Positions 1 through 12,170 of a DNA stretch of 64,000 nt are shown here, piece after piece. The translations under genes were made by a program, and so were the position numbers. The stretch is from Ariolimax columbianus (lineage: Eukaryota; Mollusca; Gastropoda; Stylommatophora; Arionidae), in the NCBI GenBank assembly GCA_036924085.1, contig JAVGWX010000004.1, positions 7,130,544-7,194,543 of the forward strand. The letters are read 5' to 3'. The stretch's first letter is position 1. Each line of letters begins with the position of its first letter. Under the pieces are notes generated by a model that had not been told where the DNA came from, did no database searches, and was given only the letters and a program-made list of their open reading frames with translations.

Positions 1-461
1 GGACATCTATGTGGTTCGCTCTGGCATAGTGCTTTTTTTCCAGTAAGCATGGTGTCGCCCTTCTTTATGGCTCTGACTAAATTCTATAGGTTGTTCCCGT
101 CTTTATCTAAATTGAGGTTTTCTGTTTTGTTTTTCCAGCTTTTTCTTGTTGTTTGGTTTCTAGTATTTGTATTTCGCCGTGGTGGCTTTGATGGCGATAT
201 TTGCCTCCATAGTGTATTCTCTCTCTGCCCTGTTCCTATCATTTGAGACTTCGTCTTCCGCTTTCTGCAATTCATCATTCCAATAAGGCTTATAATTTTA
301 CCTTGCCCCTCTTGGGATGGTTTCAGCGGCAGCTTGCATTATTGCTTGGCTTAGGCCTTCCACCATGGGCTTTATTTTGTTGTTCTGTGTTTTGATGGTT
401 TCACACAGCCCATTTATCAGTCTTGTAACTCTGTCCCAGTCGGCTCGTTTGTAATACAAGA
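1..461 (-). mobile_element. LINE-A fragment, antisense, linker between endonuclease and RT
   Basis: Read on the minus strand, this encodes the stretch between endonuclease and reverse transcriptase that the other LINE-A copies carry. Recognisable pieces are RADWDR, NGLCETIKTQNNKIKPMVE, IPRGAR and KTENLNLDKDGN, with frameshifts between them. Its end nearest position 1 aligns with the linker of the copy near 56.04-56.13 kb, so the element continues leftward off the window and its 3' half is not seen. It stops at about 461, where the sequence switches abruptly to the start of a + strand LINE-A endonuclease. It is a dead fragment. Family membership is clear from comparison within the window. Confidence 0.8.
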
Positions 462-1110
462 CCCTCACAATACTACAGTGTGATGCGGAGGAAATCATTA
501 AAAAAAAGCTTTCCATAACACATCACTTGCATGAAGGTACGATTGACGTGGCATGTATCCAAGAAACGCACCTCAACAAACAACCACAAATTCTCAATCA
601 GAGGATACCAGACCTTCCGTCTTGATAGAGAAGGTCACAAAGGAAGGGTTCTGATACTGACTCGTATCTGCATACCGAGTAGCGGTCAATTACACGGGGC
701 AACTATACATTGTAGGAGTCGACCAAATGACCTAAGAAACGAAGATCCGCATCTTCAACCTATACTGCCCACCGAACAAAGACCTGTCGCTCTCAAGTAT
801 GGAAGTCAAGGACTCCAGCTGCCTAGTAGCTGGATACTTCAATAGCCACTCGGAGAGATGGGGATACTCGGACACAGACACCAGGGGTGATGAAGTGTAA
901 GACTGGGAGATAGGCACAAATCTCTTTCTTATCAATACTACAGAGGATAGCCCTAGCTTCTATTCTATAACATGCATACCACCTCTACTCCAAATTTGGC
1001 CTTTTCCTCGGTGGATATTCACCACAAAATAGACCGCAAGGTGCTCAACCAATTGGCAGCTAGCGACCACAGGCCAACTAGGCTAGAAGTTGATATGGAA
1101 GTAGGCCCAC
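462..1110 (+). pseudogene. LINE-A apurinic-type endonuclease domain, broken
   Basis: This endonuclease would nick the target DNA to prime reverse transcription. The start matches the LKILQWNAEG stretch of other copies but carries a stop. ACIQETHL (catalytic Glu), a GDFN-equivalent now reading AGYFNSHSERW, and SDHRP near 1,060 are recognisable across three frames. The G-D-F-N motif has lost its Asp. The linker LPRNYKRSDFDRFAILTDG follows. Frameshifts near 600-840 mean no continuous protein is possible. Confidence 0.75.
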
Positions 1111-2106
1111 AGGAAACAAAACCGCTCCCACGTTAGAACTATAAACGATCCGACTTTGACAGATTTGCAATCCTGACAGATGGGCTGTGCGAAACCATTA
1201 ACACACGGAATAACAACATGAAACCGATGGTGGAAAGCTTAAGCAAAGCAATAATGCAACAGCCACCGAAACCATCTCAAGAGAGACAAAGAAAAACTAC
1301 AAGCCTTATTGGAATGACGAATTGCAGAAAGTTGAAGATGAAGTCTCAAATACTAGGAACATAGCAGAGAGAGAAATATCTCTGGAGGCAAATATCGTCC
1401 TAAAGCCACAACGGCGAAATACAAATACACTCTAAACCAAATAACAAGAGACAGCTGGATAAACAGACCAGAAAGCCTCAATTTAGACAAAGACGGGAAC
1501 CAAATAAGGAAGTTAGTCAGAGCCATGAACGACGAAATCCTATCAAATAAACACATTGCCATCAAGCAGCGTGACAACATGCTCACTGGACAAAAAGCTG
1601 CACACGATTGTATAGAACATTATGCCAGAGGAAACAACATTGATGTTCCTACAAATAGGCATACATACGTTAATAAAGAACAATATATGCACGACAACAT
1701 CAAAATTGCACCAGAGGAGCATATGATGGCAAAACTAACAATGAATGAAATGGAAGACCATGCGAGCTTTAACGAAAAAGAAATCACACAGAAAAGGTGG
1801 CGTAACAAACGAAATACTAATGGGGTTTGGCCAAACAGCAAAGATAAAGTTACTATCAGTCCTGAACCACAGCTGGACAATGGGTATTGTACCGCAGACA
1901 TGGAAAGATGCTGTAATTATAGCAGTACCAAATAAAGAAACAGAAACAACTGATCCAAATGCATACAGGCCTATCAGCCTACTGAGCTGTATAGGAAAAG
2001 TTATGGAGCATATGATAAAGACCAGACTGATTTGGCATCTGAAAGAAATACACATACTAATTCCACAGAAAGCAGGCTTTAGACAGCACAGATCCATTGA
2101 GGATCA

Positions 2107-2119
2107 GATCACCCTCATA
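2107..2119 (+). repeat. Target-site duplication of SINE 1, left copy
   Basis: The 13-bp GATCACCCTCATA is repeated exactly at 2,371-2,383, immediately after the SINE poly(A). The duplication lies in the RT reading frame (ITLI), so removing one copy and the SINE restores the LINE-A frame across the site. Confidence 0.92.
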
Positions 2120-2370
2120 CGGGGACGGCGTGGCTTAATGGTTAAGGGGCATGGATCACAATCAGAAGGTGCTGGGTTCGATCCCCATCACAGCACATGC
2201 CGTTACCCCGGGGAAGCAAAAACTTAGAAAATGCAGGTGGAAGCAGACCCTTCCTCAAAATGTATGCTGAAGTCGGATGCACTAAGCCGACAGGCGCAAA
2301 ATAAAAACCACAGTGTAACGCACACCCGCCTTAGGGAATAGAGCAATAAGGCGAACGCAAAAAAAAAAAA
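2120..2370 (+). mobile_element. tRNA-derived SINE inserted in LINE-A
   Basis: This is a 251-bp element bounded by perfect 13-bp duplications. The 5' head is tRNA-like, with an A-box region TGGCTTAATGGTTAAGG and a B box GGTTCGATCCC, which together are internal RNA polymerase III promoter elements. A central core contains GAAGTCGGATGCACTAAGCC. The 3' part reads CACAGTGTAACGCAC and ends AAGGCGAACGC plus an A-run. Full relatives lie in opposite orientation at 48,773-49,032 and 51,240-51,478. It is a SINE and not a working tRNA gene. Its insertion postdates LINE-A copy 462-4,185. Confidence 0.92.
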
Positions 2371-3251
2371 GATCACCCTCATAGCCCAAGAAATAGAGGA
2401 CGCTTACCAGGAGCAAAACATACACAGAAACGGTTTGGAAGGATCTAGAAAAAGCATTTGACAAGGTCTGGAAAGAAGGACTTAAAGTCACGCTACGAAG
2501 AAGTTAAGTTTGTTGGAAAATGGGCAGATGGATCAGCCACTACCTCAAAAAAAAGAACAGCCAGAGTTCAAGTACAAGGGCATATGAGCAAAAGAGGTGA
2601 CACTTCAGCAGATAGTACCCCAAGGAGGAGTAATGTCACCCACACTTTCCCTTGTGTATATACATACCATCACTGAGAATATACCGCGAACAGTCAACAG
2701 CTACATGTTTGCAAACTTCCTGGGAGTCACATTTGATCGGCGCATGACATGGAAACGTCAGATGGAGAGAAACCGAATGAGAGCAAGAGAAATAATAGCA
2801 ATCATGAGGAAACTTGCAGGCACAAGCTGGGGAGCAGATGAAAGTATACTAAAGAAACTGTACACTGCAAGAGTGAGACCAGTTCTCGAGTATGGCATTG
2901 CGGCATGGTCAACAGCCGCAAAGGCGAACTTCTACAAAATTAACAAACTCCAAAACCAAGCCATGAGAGTTATAACAGGAGGCATGAAGTCAACGCCAAT
3001 TGTTGAACTTGAAAAGATTACAAATATGCAATCCATGACCGACATATTAGACTGCAAAGTCCAGCAGCAAGCACAAACACTCAGATAACTGACAGGCCAT
3101 CCAATGCATAAGACACTAAATCATTTTGGAAATTGGAAACTAAAGCGGAGAAACTTTGCAGAAATAGTCAAACAAAGATGAACGAAGACCCCATGAACGC
3201 ACTAACAAAACCAAAGCCCATCCATATTGGAGGAAGCATGTATTTTCAGAG

Positions 3252-4150
3252 GTGGTAGAAAATATAACAGGTATTGGAAAAAAGAACAGCCGGACTAAAA
3301 AAGGAAGAAGAGACATAACCCTGAGGTATATAACGAAAAACTACCCAAACATGTACTGGATCCATGCATATACCGACAGCTCTTTAACAAACAAAACACA
3401 GAACGGATGGGCAGAGGTATTCATGAACCTACCAAATGGTAGAAAAATAACACTGGCAGTGGCAACTGGAAAATACACGAGCAATTTCAGAGCAGAGGCA
3501 GAGGCACTGATGGCTGCAGTAGAAGAAATGGTGACATGCAAAAGAAATGAAAGCCATATAGTCCTGTTTACAGATGTCCTTGCGGTAGTCACAACACTAA
3601 AAAGCCAGACAAATACTGAAATTAATGATTTACGAGCAGTACTCTGTCAACTATGCCAGCAGTCTACACCAAAAAGAGTAGTGGTACAGTAGGTTCCATA
3701 CCACTGTGACATCCAAGGCAACGAGGAGGCAAAAGGACTGGCAAAAAAAGGTGCACGACTATCACAACCAGATACTAGTGTGACATACGAAGAGTCAACA
3801 AGGCTTATTAGAGCTAGATACACGACCAAATGGAAAACAGAACATACTGGCTACACAAAAAACGATGCATATTACCAGTTGAACAGAAGAGAGCAGGTCG
3901 TTGTCTTCAGACTTCGCACTGGCCACAATAGACTGAGGTACCACCTATTCAATACATTTAAGATATGTGGCACTAACGAATGCTCGTGCGGTACTGGGAA
4001 AATGACAGCTGAACATCTGCTGCAAAACTGTCAGACATATGAGGATTAGAGAAAGCAGATGTGGCCATTACCAGTGGCAACACTAGACAAGCTCTATGGC
4101 AGTGTCGACAGCCTAAGAATGACCTCTGCTTTTTTTGAAGAAAAAAATAA
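3252..4150 (+). pseudogene. LINE-A RNase H domain and C-terminal zinc-like motif
   Basis: RNase H blocks are visible: HAYTDSSLTNKTQNGWAEVF (first Asp), FRAEAEALMAAVEEM (Glu), and VLFTDVLAVV (second Asp). A frameshift follows, then VVVQ, CDIQGNEEAKGLAKKGA (the final Asp position is altered), and REQVVVFRLRTGHNRLRYHL. The C-terminus has CGTNECSCGTGKMTAEHLL then QNC, a likely Cys/His metal-binding knuckle seen in RNase H LINEs. Stops near 3,690 and 4,048 break it. The 3' untranslated part is short and runs into the GAA tail. Confidence 0.85.
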
Positions 4151-4185
4151 AGGTTGACGTCTGACAGAGTACGAAGAAGAAGAAT

Positions 4186-5280
4186 GAGGACCCCTCGTGA
4201 AAACCTCATCAGTACCATCTTGAAAATACTCAAAGTCAACCAAACTGCTATATTAACCAATATATCTCCGCAACTACCAAGATCCTTTTTGACCAGTGCC
4301 GCAAAATAGACACGACACTAGGAAACATCACGGTGCTCAGTACAGTCAGCAAACTATGTTTGCAAAATATCGATGAAGATCATGTCAATTGCTCCATAAG
4401 ACGACTCTTTATAGTCGCAAAGCAAAATACGCTTCAACCAAAACTTCCGCAGCGTTGCCGAGAACCAGCATGTGAACGGTTCTATGAAAGCTGCACTAGA
4501 GTGTGATCTCACAACTGCAGATAAAAAGAGTCATCTGCGATGCCCATACAAATGTATACAAAAGTCATCTATTTCTTCTCCCCGACCAATCACATGCTCG
4601 ACATGTTATTGAACGCATGAAATCAGGAATTGTCGACAGGCAAGGACGGAATGACGGTAGAGACGTTAAAATGATGTGGCATTCAACTATAAATAACTAT
4701 TGTCTACTGTTTCAACCGTTTTCAAGAAGTAACTGCAATTCCATAGGGCTTTCCAGAGTCAATTACTGTCATACTATTTAACAAATGACACAAAGTGGAA
4801 GTATCCAACTTTATCACCCTCCTCTCATTATTGTAAAAAGGATTCACCAGATGTCTTCTGGTGAGGATTGACAACGACCTCATTATAGCCCAACATATCG
4901 AGCAGACTGAGTTTAGACGCACCTAGAGCACGCTGAAATACTTAACCACGTGTTGCCGTTTGATTAAGGTAACATTAGAGCACGCACACTTCTAGTGTTG
5001 ACAGACATCGACTACAAAACAGATGGAACGATACAAACGAGCAAGCAGCTGAAGCTCGCTACATGGACATGTTGCAGTTAGTATGGTATGGAGATGGATG
5101 GACGATTAATCTGCCATCTCCCCTGTTATTAAACTTATCATAGAGACACTCACTGAAGTGGCACATATGGTACCATCGCTCTAGGAGGATGACAAGAACG
5201 CAGAACTCACCATGACGGAAAAGGAAAAGCGATGGGGAACCGAGTTGCGGAGGCAAGCCCCGTACTTCTAAAGGAAACAC
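4186..5280. other. No recognisable gene
   Basis: Moderate-complexity sequence with only short open frames (up to about 92 codons) and no motif I can name. It may be eroded repeat or plain intron. Confidence 0.5.
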
Positions 5281-5401
5281 ACATGGATATATATACATAC
5301 ATACATGCATTCATACATACATACATACATACCTGCATACATGCATGCATACACACACATACATACATACATTCATACTTACATACACGCAATACATTCC
5401 T

Positions 5402-5487
<86 letters not shown>
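5281..5487. repeat. (ATAC)n / (ACAT)n and (TA)n microsatellite
   Basis: An ATAC-type tetranucleotide stretch (about 5,285-5,400) passes into an uninterrupted (TA)n of roughly 75 bp (5,405-5,480). Open frames of alternating Tyr and Ile are by-products. Confidence 0.97.
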
Positions 5488-5488
<1 letters not shown>

Positions 5489-5929
5489 TAAAGAGTATCA
5501 CATAAGGCGCCAATCCGGCAGCGGGTCTTCATCAATATGTTGTTTTAGTTCATAGTGGATGCCGATAGGTCACGGATGTGCATTGCTTCCCCAGTAGTCG
5601 ACGACTTACACCTGTGTTCACTGACACCTCTCGTTGTTTTCAGTTGAGCTCGCTAATTCGTTCTTTTTTGTGTGTTTTCTTACTTTCGATTATCCTGTCC
5701 TGACCATCGGCTATATTAATTCAGCAATACGCCTAAACCTGTGTCGTATTTTCAGTCTAGTTTAGACGGCTGAACTACACGAGATTAGCGCCATTAGCCC
5801 ACATTTATGACAGGGTCGTGTGTGGTATGACTGGATTTTAGATGTGACTATACTGGATTTGAACACGGGAAGCATATCCATACGACCTATTGTGGCAAAT
5901 GGGAAAGACACGACACGCAACAGTATAAT
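5488..5929. other. Unique sequence, no gene seen
   Basis: Non-repetitive spacer between the microsatellite and the 12-bp repeat. No exon-like frame or RNA gene is recognised. Confidence 0.5.
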
Positions 5930-6305
5930 GGTCTTCGTCACATGTCGTTAACAGCATAGTTCACATCCTATATCACAGCCTAGTCAACAACCATTCAAAG
6001 CCTAGTCTACAGCCTAGTTCACATACTAGTCCGCATCCTAGTCCAAAGGTTTAGTCCACAGCCTAGTTAGCCGACGTTAACAGCCTTGTCCATATCATAT
6101 TGCACAGCTCAGTGTACAACCTAGTCTACATCCTTTTACAGCTTAGACCACAGCAAATTCCAGATACGTCCACATCCTAGTACACAGCCTAATCCACAGC
6201 CTACTCTTCAGCCCAATCCAGCTACTTGTCAACAGAAGAATAAACATCCTAGTCCACAGCCAAATCTAGAGCCTTTTCCACAGCCTAGTCTACATCATGT
6301 GACGA
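5930..6305. repeat. Degenerate 12-bp minisatellite (CCTAGTCCACAG-like)
   Basis: About 30 imperfect units of CCTAGTCCACAG, CCTAGTCTACAT and similar in a head-to-tail run. This is noncoding tandem repeat directly upstream of the larger 27-bp array. Confidence 0.85.
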
Positions 6306-7436
6306 TATGTTTATAAAAGAGATGTGGAAGGAGGGATATGGTATGTTATTCTTTGTGCATGCGGTTTTAGCTGTCAGCCCTAAAACAATATTGTTAGTTG
6401 TCAGCACATGCACATATTTTTAGCTTTCAGATATTGGTACACTTTTCCTGTTGTCAGATCTAGGGACTACGTTTGTATCTTTCAGGCTCTTGACCTGTTG
6501 TTGTAGCTGTCCGATCTTGGGACACTTTTTTACCTGTCAGATCTTTGTAATTTTGTAGCTCTCAGCTTTGGGAACACTTTTTTAGCTGTCTGATATTGGT
6601 AAACGTTTGTAGTTGTCAGATTGTGGGACACGTTTTTAGCTGCCAAGTTTCAGAACATTCTTCTAACTGTCTGATGTTGGGATATTTTTAGAGCTCTGAA
6701 CTTTTGGGACACGTCTGTAGCTGTCAGATTTTGGGAAACTTTAGCAGATGTAAACTCTTGGAACACATGTGTAGCTTTCAGATATTGAGACACATTTATA
6801 GCTGTCAGATATCGGGACCAATGTGTAGCTGTCAGCTCTTGATAACATCTGTAGCTGTCAAATCTTGGAGCACTATTGTATGTGTTCGATCTTTTGACGC
6901 TTTTGTAGCTGTCAGCGTCTTGACTACGTTTGTAGCTGTCATATTTAGAGACGTGTGTAGCTGTCATATCTTGGGACACTTTTGGAGCTGTCAGCTGTTT
7001 GACTGCTTTTGAATCAGTAAGATCTTGCTAGATCATTGAAGCTGTCAGATTTTAGAACACTTTTGTAGCTTTCAGTATTTAACACTTTTTTAACTATCAT
7101 ATCGTGAAACACTTTTGTAACTCTTAGCTTTGTGTTCACTTTTGTAGCTGTCTTATTTTGAGACACCTTTGTAGCTCTCAGATCTTGGTAAATATTTGTA
7201 ACTGTCAAATTTTATATTTATCGTAGCTTTTCTTTTTGTCATCTCTATTATTATTGTTTTAGTTGCCAGGTCTTGGGACACATTCATGGATGTGATCGTA
7301 TGAGACACATTTGTATGTGCAGATCTTGGGACATATTTGTAGATGTCAGATTGTAGACTGGTTTACTAGATGTCAGATCTTAAAATACTTTTGTAGCTTT
7401 GCGATCTTTTTATACTTTTTAAGGTGTCATATCTTT

Positions 7437-7610
7437 GTGCACTTTTGTAGGTGTCAGATCGTTGTGCACTTTTGTAGGTGTCAGATCTTTGTGCACTTTT
7501 GTAGGTGTCAGATCTTTGTGCACTTTTGTAGGTGTCAGATCTTTGTGCACTTTTGTAGGTGTCAGATCTTTGTGCACTTTTGTAGGTGTCAGATCTTTGT
7601 GCACTTTTGA
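7437..7610. repeat. Homogenised patch of the 27-bp repeat
   Basis: Six to seven almost identical 27-bp units (GCACTTTTGTAGGTGTCAGA, then TCTTTGT) stand out from the diverged surroundings. This indicates a recent local expansion by slippage or unequal exchange. Confidence 0.93.
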
Positions 7611-9662
7611 AGATATAAGCGTTCTGACAGATGTTGTCATATATTGAGACTTTTTAGTAGCTGTAAGTTCTTTTACTGCTTTTGTAGCTGTCACTCTTAA
7701 AAGACTGTTGTAGCTGTCAGATCTTGGTACATTTTGAAGCTGTCAGAATTTGGGAAACTTTTGAATCCGTCAGATCTTGTAACATTAATGCCGCTGTCAA
7801 ATTTTGAAAAAAAAAACATTTTTCGCTGTCTGATCGTGGAATATATTTGAAGCTTTAAGATCTTAGAATACTTTGTTACTATCATATGTTAGGCCACCTT
7901 TGTAGCTGTTAGGTCTTTGAACACGTCTGTAGATGTCAGGTGTCTGGACACTTTTGTAGCTGTAAGGTCTTTGGACATTTTTGTAGCTGTCCGATTTTGC
8001 TATTTTTTTAGCCCACATATGTTCGACACGTTTGTAGTTGTCAGATATATGGACACATGTGTCTTGAAACACTTATTTAACTGGCAGATCTTGACACATT
8101 TTAGTAGTTGACAGCTCCTAATATACACTTGCAGTTGTCAGTTTGTTTACTGCTTTTGTAATTGTCAGATCTTGTTACACTGTGTAGCTGTGAGATATGT
8201 TTCCTTTTTAGTAGTTTTCAGATGTTATGACACTTTTGCAGCTATCACATCTAGGAACTCTTTTGCAGCTGTCAGATCGTATCATATATTTGTAGCTTTC
8301 AGATCTTTGTATACTTTGTAAATGTCTTCTCTTTGGACACCTTTGAAGTTATCAGAACTTGGGACACTTTTATAGCTGTCAGCTCTTGCTTCACTTTTGT
8401 AGCTGTGTGTCAGATATTATAACACGTTTGTGGCTTTTAAGTTTTTAAAAAATTGTGTAGCTATTATCGTTAGTACTGCTTTTGCAGCTGACATGTTTTG
8501 GACTGCTTTTGCTTCTGTCAGTTTTTTGGACACATTGGTACATATGGAAAAAATTGTGTAGCTATCAGATCATTGTACATTTTGTAGCCGTCATCTCTTG
8601 GGAAACTTTTTGACTGCTATTGTAAATTTCAGATCTTGTAGCATTTGTGTAGTTGTCAGAACTTGTTACACTTTTGTAGCTGTCAGCTTTTTGTACTGCT
8701 TTTGTAGTGTTCATATATTGGGACATATTTGCAGCTGTCGGTTTCTGGGACAATGTTGTAGATGTCACATTTTTGGACATTCTTTTAGCTGTCAGCTTTT
8801 GGAACACTTTTGTAGCGTTGAGATCTTGGTACACCATTTATGCTGTCATATCTTGGGATACTTTAGTAGCCGTCAGCTCTTAAGGCATCTTTGTACCTGC
8901 CATATTTTAGTAATTTTTGTAGCTGTCAGATATTGAGACACTTTTATAGCAGTAAAATATTAGTACATATTTGTACATTTCAGATCTTGGAACATGTTGT
9001 AGCTGTCATTGCTTGGAGCACTTTTGTGGCTGTTAGATTTTGGGACACTTTTGTACCTGTCAGCTCTTCTGACACTTTTGTCGCTGCCAGATCTTGAAAC
9101 ACCTTTAGTAGCTGCCGGAACGTAGTACAATTTTGTAGCTATCAGATCTTGGTATATTGTGTAGGTGTCATCCCTTGCGATACCTTTGTAGTTGTGAGTT
9201 GTTGGAATGGTTTTGTAAGTGTCAGATCGTGTAACACTTGTGTAGTTGTCAGATCGTGTTTCACTTTTGTAGCTGGCAGCTTTTAAGACATTTTTAAAGC
9301 TGACAGATCTTAGTACGTTTTTGTTAGCTGTCAGCTTTTGACACAATTTATTAGTTTATATGTATAAGTACATATTAGTAGCTTTCATATCTTGGACAAT
9401 TTCGTAGCTGTCAGATCTTGCGACATATGTGTAGCTCTCAGATCTTGACATACTATTATATTTGTAGCTGTCAGCTCCTGTCCCACATATGTAGCTTTTA
9501 GATATTTGGACACTTTTGTGGCTTTCAAGTTATTATACATTTTTCGTAACTATCGTCTTCTGTACTGCTTTTGCAGCTGTTGGATCGTTGGACATATTTG
9601 TAGTTTTAATATCTTTACAAATAATTTAATCTTTCAGATTTTCGAAAACATTTTGTATCTGT

Positions 9663-9990
9663 CAGATCTCAGTACACTTTTATAGCTGTCAGCTCATGAA
9701 TCAATTGTGTAGTTGTCCGATCTGAGTACATATTGGTAGCTATCAGATCTCAGTACACTTTTATAGCTGTCAGCTCATGAATCAATTGTGTAGTTGTCCG
9801 ATCTGAGTACATATTGGTAGCTATCAGATCTCAGTACACTTTTATAGCTGTCAGCTCATGAATCAATTGTGTAGTTGTCCGATCTGAGTACATATTTGTA
9901 GCTATCAGATCTCAGTACACTTTTATAGCTGTCAGCTCATGAATCAATTGTGTAGTTGTCCGATCTGAGTACATATTTGTAGCTATCAGA
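9663..9990. repeat. 81-bp higher-order repeat (3 x 27) in four copies
   Basis: CAGATCTCAGTACAC recurs at 9,663, 9,744, 9,825 and 9,906, exactly 81 bp apart. The three 27-bp subunits inside differ from each other, but the 81-bp blocks are nearly identical, which is the mark of a secondary amplification of a trimer. Confidence 0.93.
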
Positions 9991-12170
9991 TCTTGAAACA
10001 TGTTGTACCTGTCATCGCTTGAGACACTTTTCTAGCTGTCAGATCATCAAACACTTTTCTAGCTGTCAGATCATCAAACACTTTTCTAGCTGCCCGAACT
10101 TAGTACAATTGTGTAGCTGTCAAGTCTTTGTACATGGTGTATGTGTCATCTCTTGTAACACTTTTGTAGTTGTCAGCTTTTGGAATGCTTTTGCAATTGT
10201 CCGATTGTGTAACACGTGTGTAGTTGTCAGATCTTATTAAACTTGTGCAACTGGCAGCTCTTAAGACATATTTGTCGCTGCCAGATCTAAGTACTCTTTT
10301 GTAGCTGTCAGCTCTTGACACACTTTTGTAGATGCGATGTATTAGTACATATGTGTAGCTTTCTAACTTTGGAACATTGTGTAGCTACAAATCTTGGAAC
10401 AATTTTGTAGCTGGAAGATCTTGGAACAATTTTGTAGCTGTCAGATATTGGAACACATTTGTAGCTGTCAGATCCAGGAACCCATTTGAAGATGTCAGAT
10501 CTTGTGAAACTTGTGTAGCTGTCAGCTCTTAAGAAATGTGTGTTGCTGCCAGATATTAGTATTCTTTTGGAACTGTCTGTTCTTGAGACACGTTTGTAGT
10601 AGCCAGATCTTATCACATATTTGTATCTTTGAGATCTTGGTACATTGTGAAGATGTCACATCTTGGAACCTTTATGAAGCTGTCAGTTTATCGGACACCT
10701 TGGACGCCGTCAAAACATGGGTAACTTGTGTGTCTGTCATATGTTGTCTCACTTTTGTAGCTGTCATATGTTGGAACGTTTTTGTAGCGTTCAAATTATT
10801 GTACATTTTTGGAGCTAGAATCTTTTGTACTGCTTTTGTGGCTGACAGCTTCTGGACTACTTTTGCAGCAGTCATATCTTTGGACACAGTTGCAGCTTTA
10901 ACATATTTGGTAATATTTGAAGATTTCAGATTTTCCACAAATTCGTATCTGTCAGATCTTGGTACATTTTGTAGTTGTAATCTGTTCGGACGCCTTTGTA
11001 GTTATCATCGTTTTGACTGCTTTTTTTAAAAATTGTCAGATCGTATAACACTTGTGTAGTTGTAAGATCTTGTTACATTATTGTGACATTTTTTTTAGCT
11101 GTCAGATATTTGGGATCCTTATGTAGCTTGCAAGTTATTGTACATTTGTGTAGCTATACTTATTTTGACAGCTGTTGGACTGTTGTAGTAGCTGTTAGAT
11201 GTTTGGAAGCGTTTGTAGCTTTCAAATATTTTGAAACAATTTTAGTTTTCAGATTTTCGAACAATCTTTCAGCTGTCATATCTTGGGAAACTTTTGTTTT
11301 TGTCATGCTTTGGACTGCTTTTGTAATTTTCAGATCCTGGAATATGTGTATAGTTGTCAGGACTTGTTACACTTTTGTAGCTTTCAGCTTTTGTACTGCT
11401 TTTGTAGTTTTCAGATCTTGGGACACATATGTAGCTGTCAGATCTACGCGCACTTTTGCATCTGTAATAATTTGGGATATTTTAGTAGTGGACAGATCTT
11501 GGTATACTTTTGCAGCTGTCAGATTTGGGGAATATTTTGTAGGGTTCAGATCTTGGGACACCTATGTAGCTATCAAATCTTGGAACACCTTTGACGCTGT
11601 CAGAATGTGTTACATTTTTGTAGCTGTCAGCTATTAAGACTATTTTGTACCTGCTAGATCTTAGTACATCGTTGTAGATTTCAGATCTTGGAACACTTGT
11701 TTCAGCTCTTAGGACACTTTTGCAGCTGGAAGCTCGTGGAACCATTTTGTATCTGTTCGATCATGTTACATTTACTATTTATCAGATATTAAGACACATT
11801 TTTAGCTGTAAAATATTGGAACACTTTTGTAGTTATCAAATTATTGTTCATTTGTGTAGCTAACAGCTTTTGTTCTGCTGATGCAGCTGACAGCCCGCTG
11901 ATTCATTTTGTCGCTGTCAGAACATAGCTTTCATAGCTTTCAGATATTTTGTCAAATGTGTGGATTTTTGATTTTCGCATTTTTTTTAGATGTCAGATCT
12001 TGGGAACTTTTTTTTTTCTCAGCTCTTGGAATGTAGTTTTCGTTTTAAGATATTGGGACACTTTTGAAGGTGTCAGATTTGGGAATACTTTTGTAGCTGG
12101 TAGCTTTTGGTACACTTTTTCACCTACAGATCATGGGACAATGTAGTTGATGTCAAATCCTGTAGCTTAC

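Larger units (their letters stand above)
1745..3088 (+). pseudogene. LINE-A reverse transcriptase domain, interrupted and lacking FADD
   Basis: The N-terminal RT blocks read WTMGIVPQTWKDAVIIAVP, DPNAYRPISLLSCIGKVME and IPQKAGFRQHRSIEDQITLI. The last of these is cut by the SINE at 2,120-2,370. After the SINE the reading resumes with IEDAYQ and EKAFDKVWKEGLK, then a degraded QGGVMSPTLSLVYI block. At about 2,711 the sequence jumps from MFA straight to FLGVTFDRRMTW. About 200 bp, including the catalytic FADD present in the copies at 30.59 and 56.92 kb, is therefore missing. The thumb region RPVLEYGIAAWSTAAKANFYKINKLQNQAMR follows. A catalytically dead relic. Confidence 0.85.
462..4185 (+). mobile_element. 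LINE-A copy: RNase H-bearing non-LTR retrotransposon, degenerate
   Basis: This is a single non-LTR retrotransposon copy with endonuclease, reverse transcriptase and RNase H in that order. It ends in a short GAA-rich tail at 4,172-4,185 (TACGAAGAAGAAGAA). The RNase H places it in the I/Nimb/Ingi/R1-like group; the exact clade cannot be settled by eye. The copy starts directly at the endonuclease, with no 5' leader. Many frameshifts and stops break the frame, a tRNA-SINE sits inside the RT, and the catalytic FADD box is removed by a deletion near 2,711. It cannot be autonomous. The best-preserved relatives in the window are at 27.9-31.0 and 55.0-58.6 kb. Confidence 0.88.
6385..12160. repeat. 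27-bp minisatellite, block A (about 5.8 kb)
   Basis: Head-to-tail repeats of a 27-bp unit with core TAGCTGTCAGATCTTG followed by a GGACACTTTTG-like stretch. This is roughly 210 copies, mostly 70-90 percent alike by eye. Because 27 is a multiple of three, many frames stay open on both strands and give 9-residue protein repeats; these are artefacts. The same array continues as block B after 14,207, so the LINE-A copy between them inserted into a pre-existing array. Variation within the unit is high except in two local patches (7,437-7,610 and 9,663-9,990). Confidence 0.97.

Noticed and set aside
1..1110. Twin-priming 5' inversion of a single LINE
   Set aside because: The inverted piece corresponds to sequence downstream of the sense start, and that sequence is also present in the sense copy, so two copies are needed.
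2125..2200. tRNA gene
   Set aside because: The A and B boxes belong to a SINE with a poly(A) tail and target duplications; the cloverleaf is degenerate.
5207..5535. Frames of alternating Tyr-Ile and His-Thr
   Set aside because: Translation of (TA)n and (ATAC)n microsatellites; the same applies at 32.8, 33.4, 34.6 and 50.7 kb.
7437..7610. CRISPR-like regular repeats
   Set aside because: Units are directly adjacent with no unique spacers, and the genome is eukaryotic.
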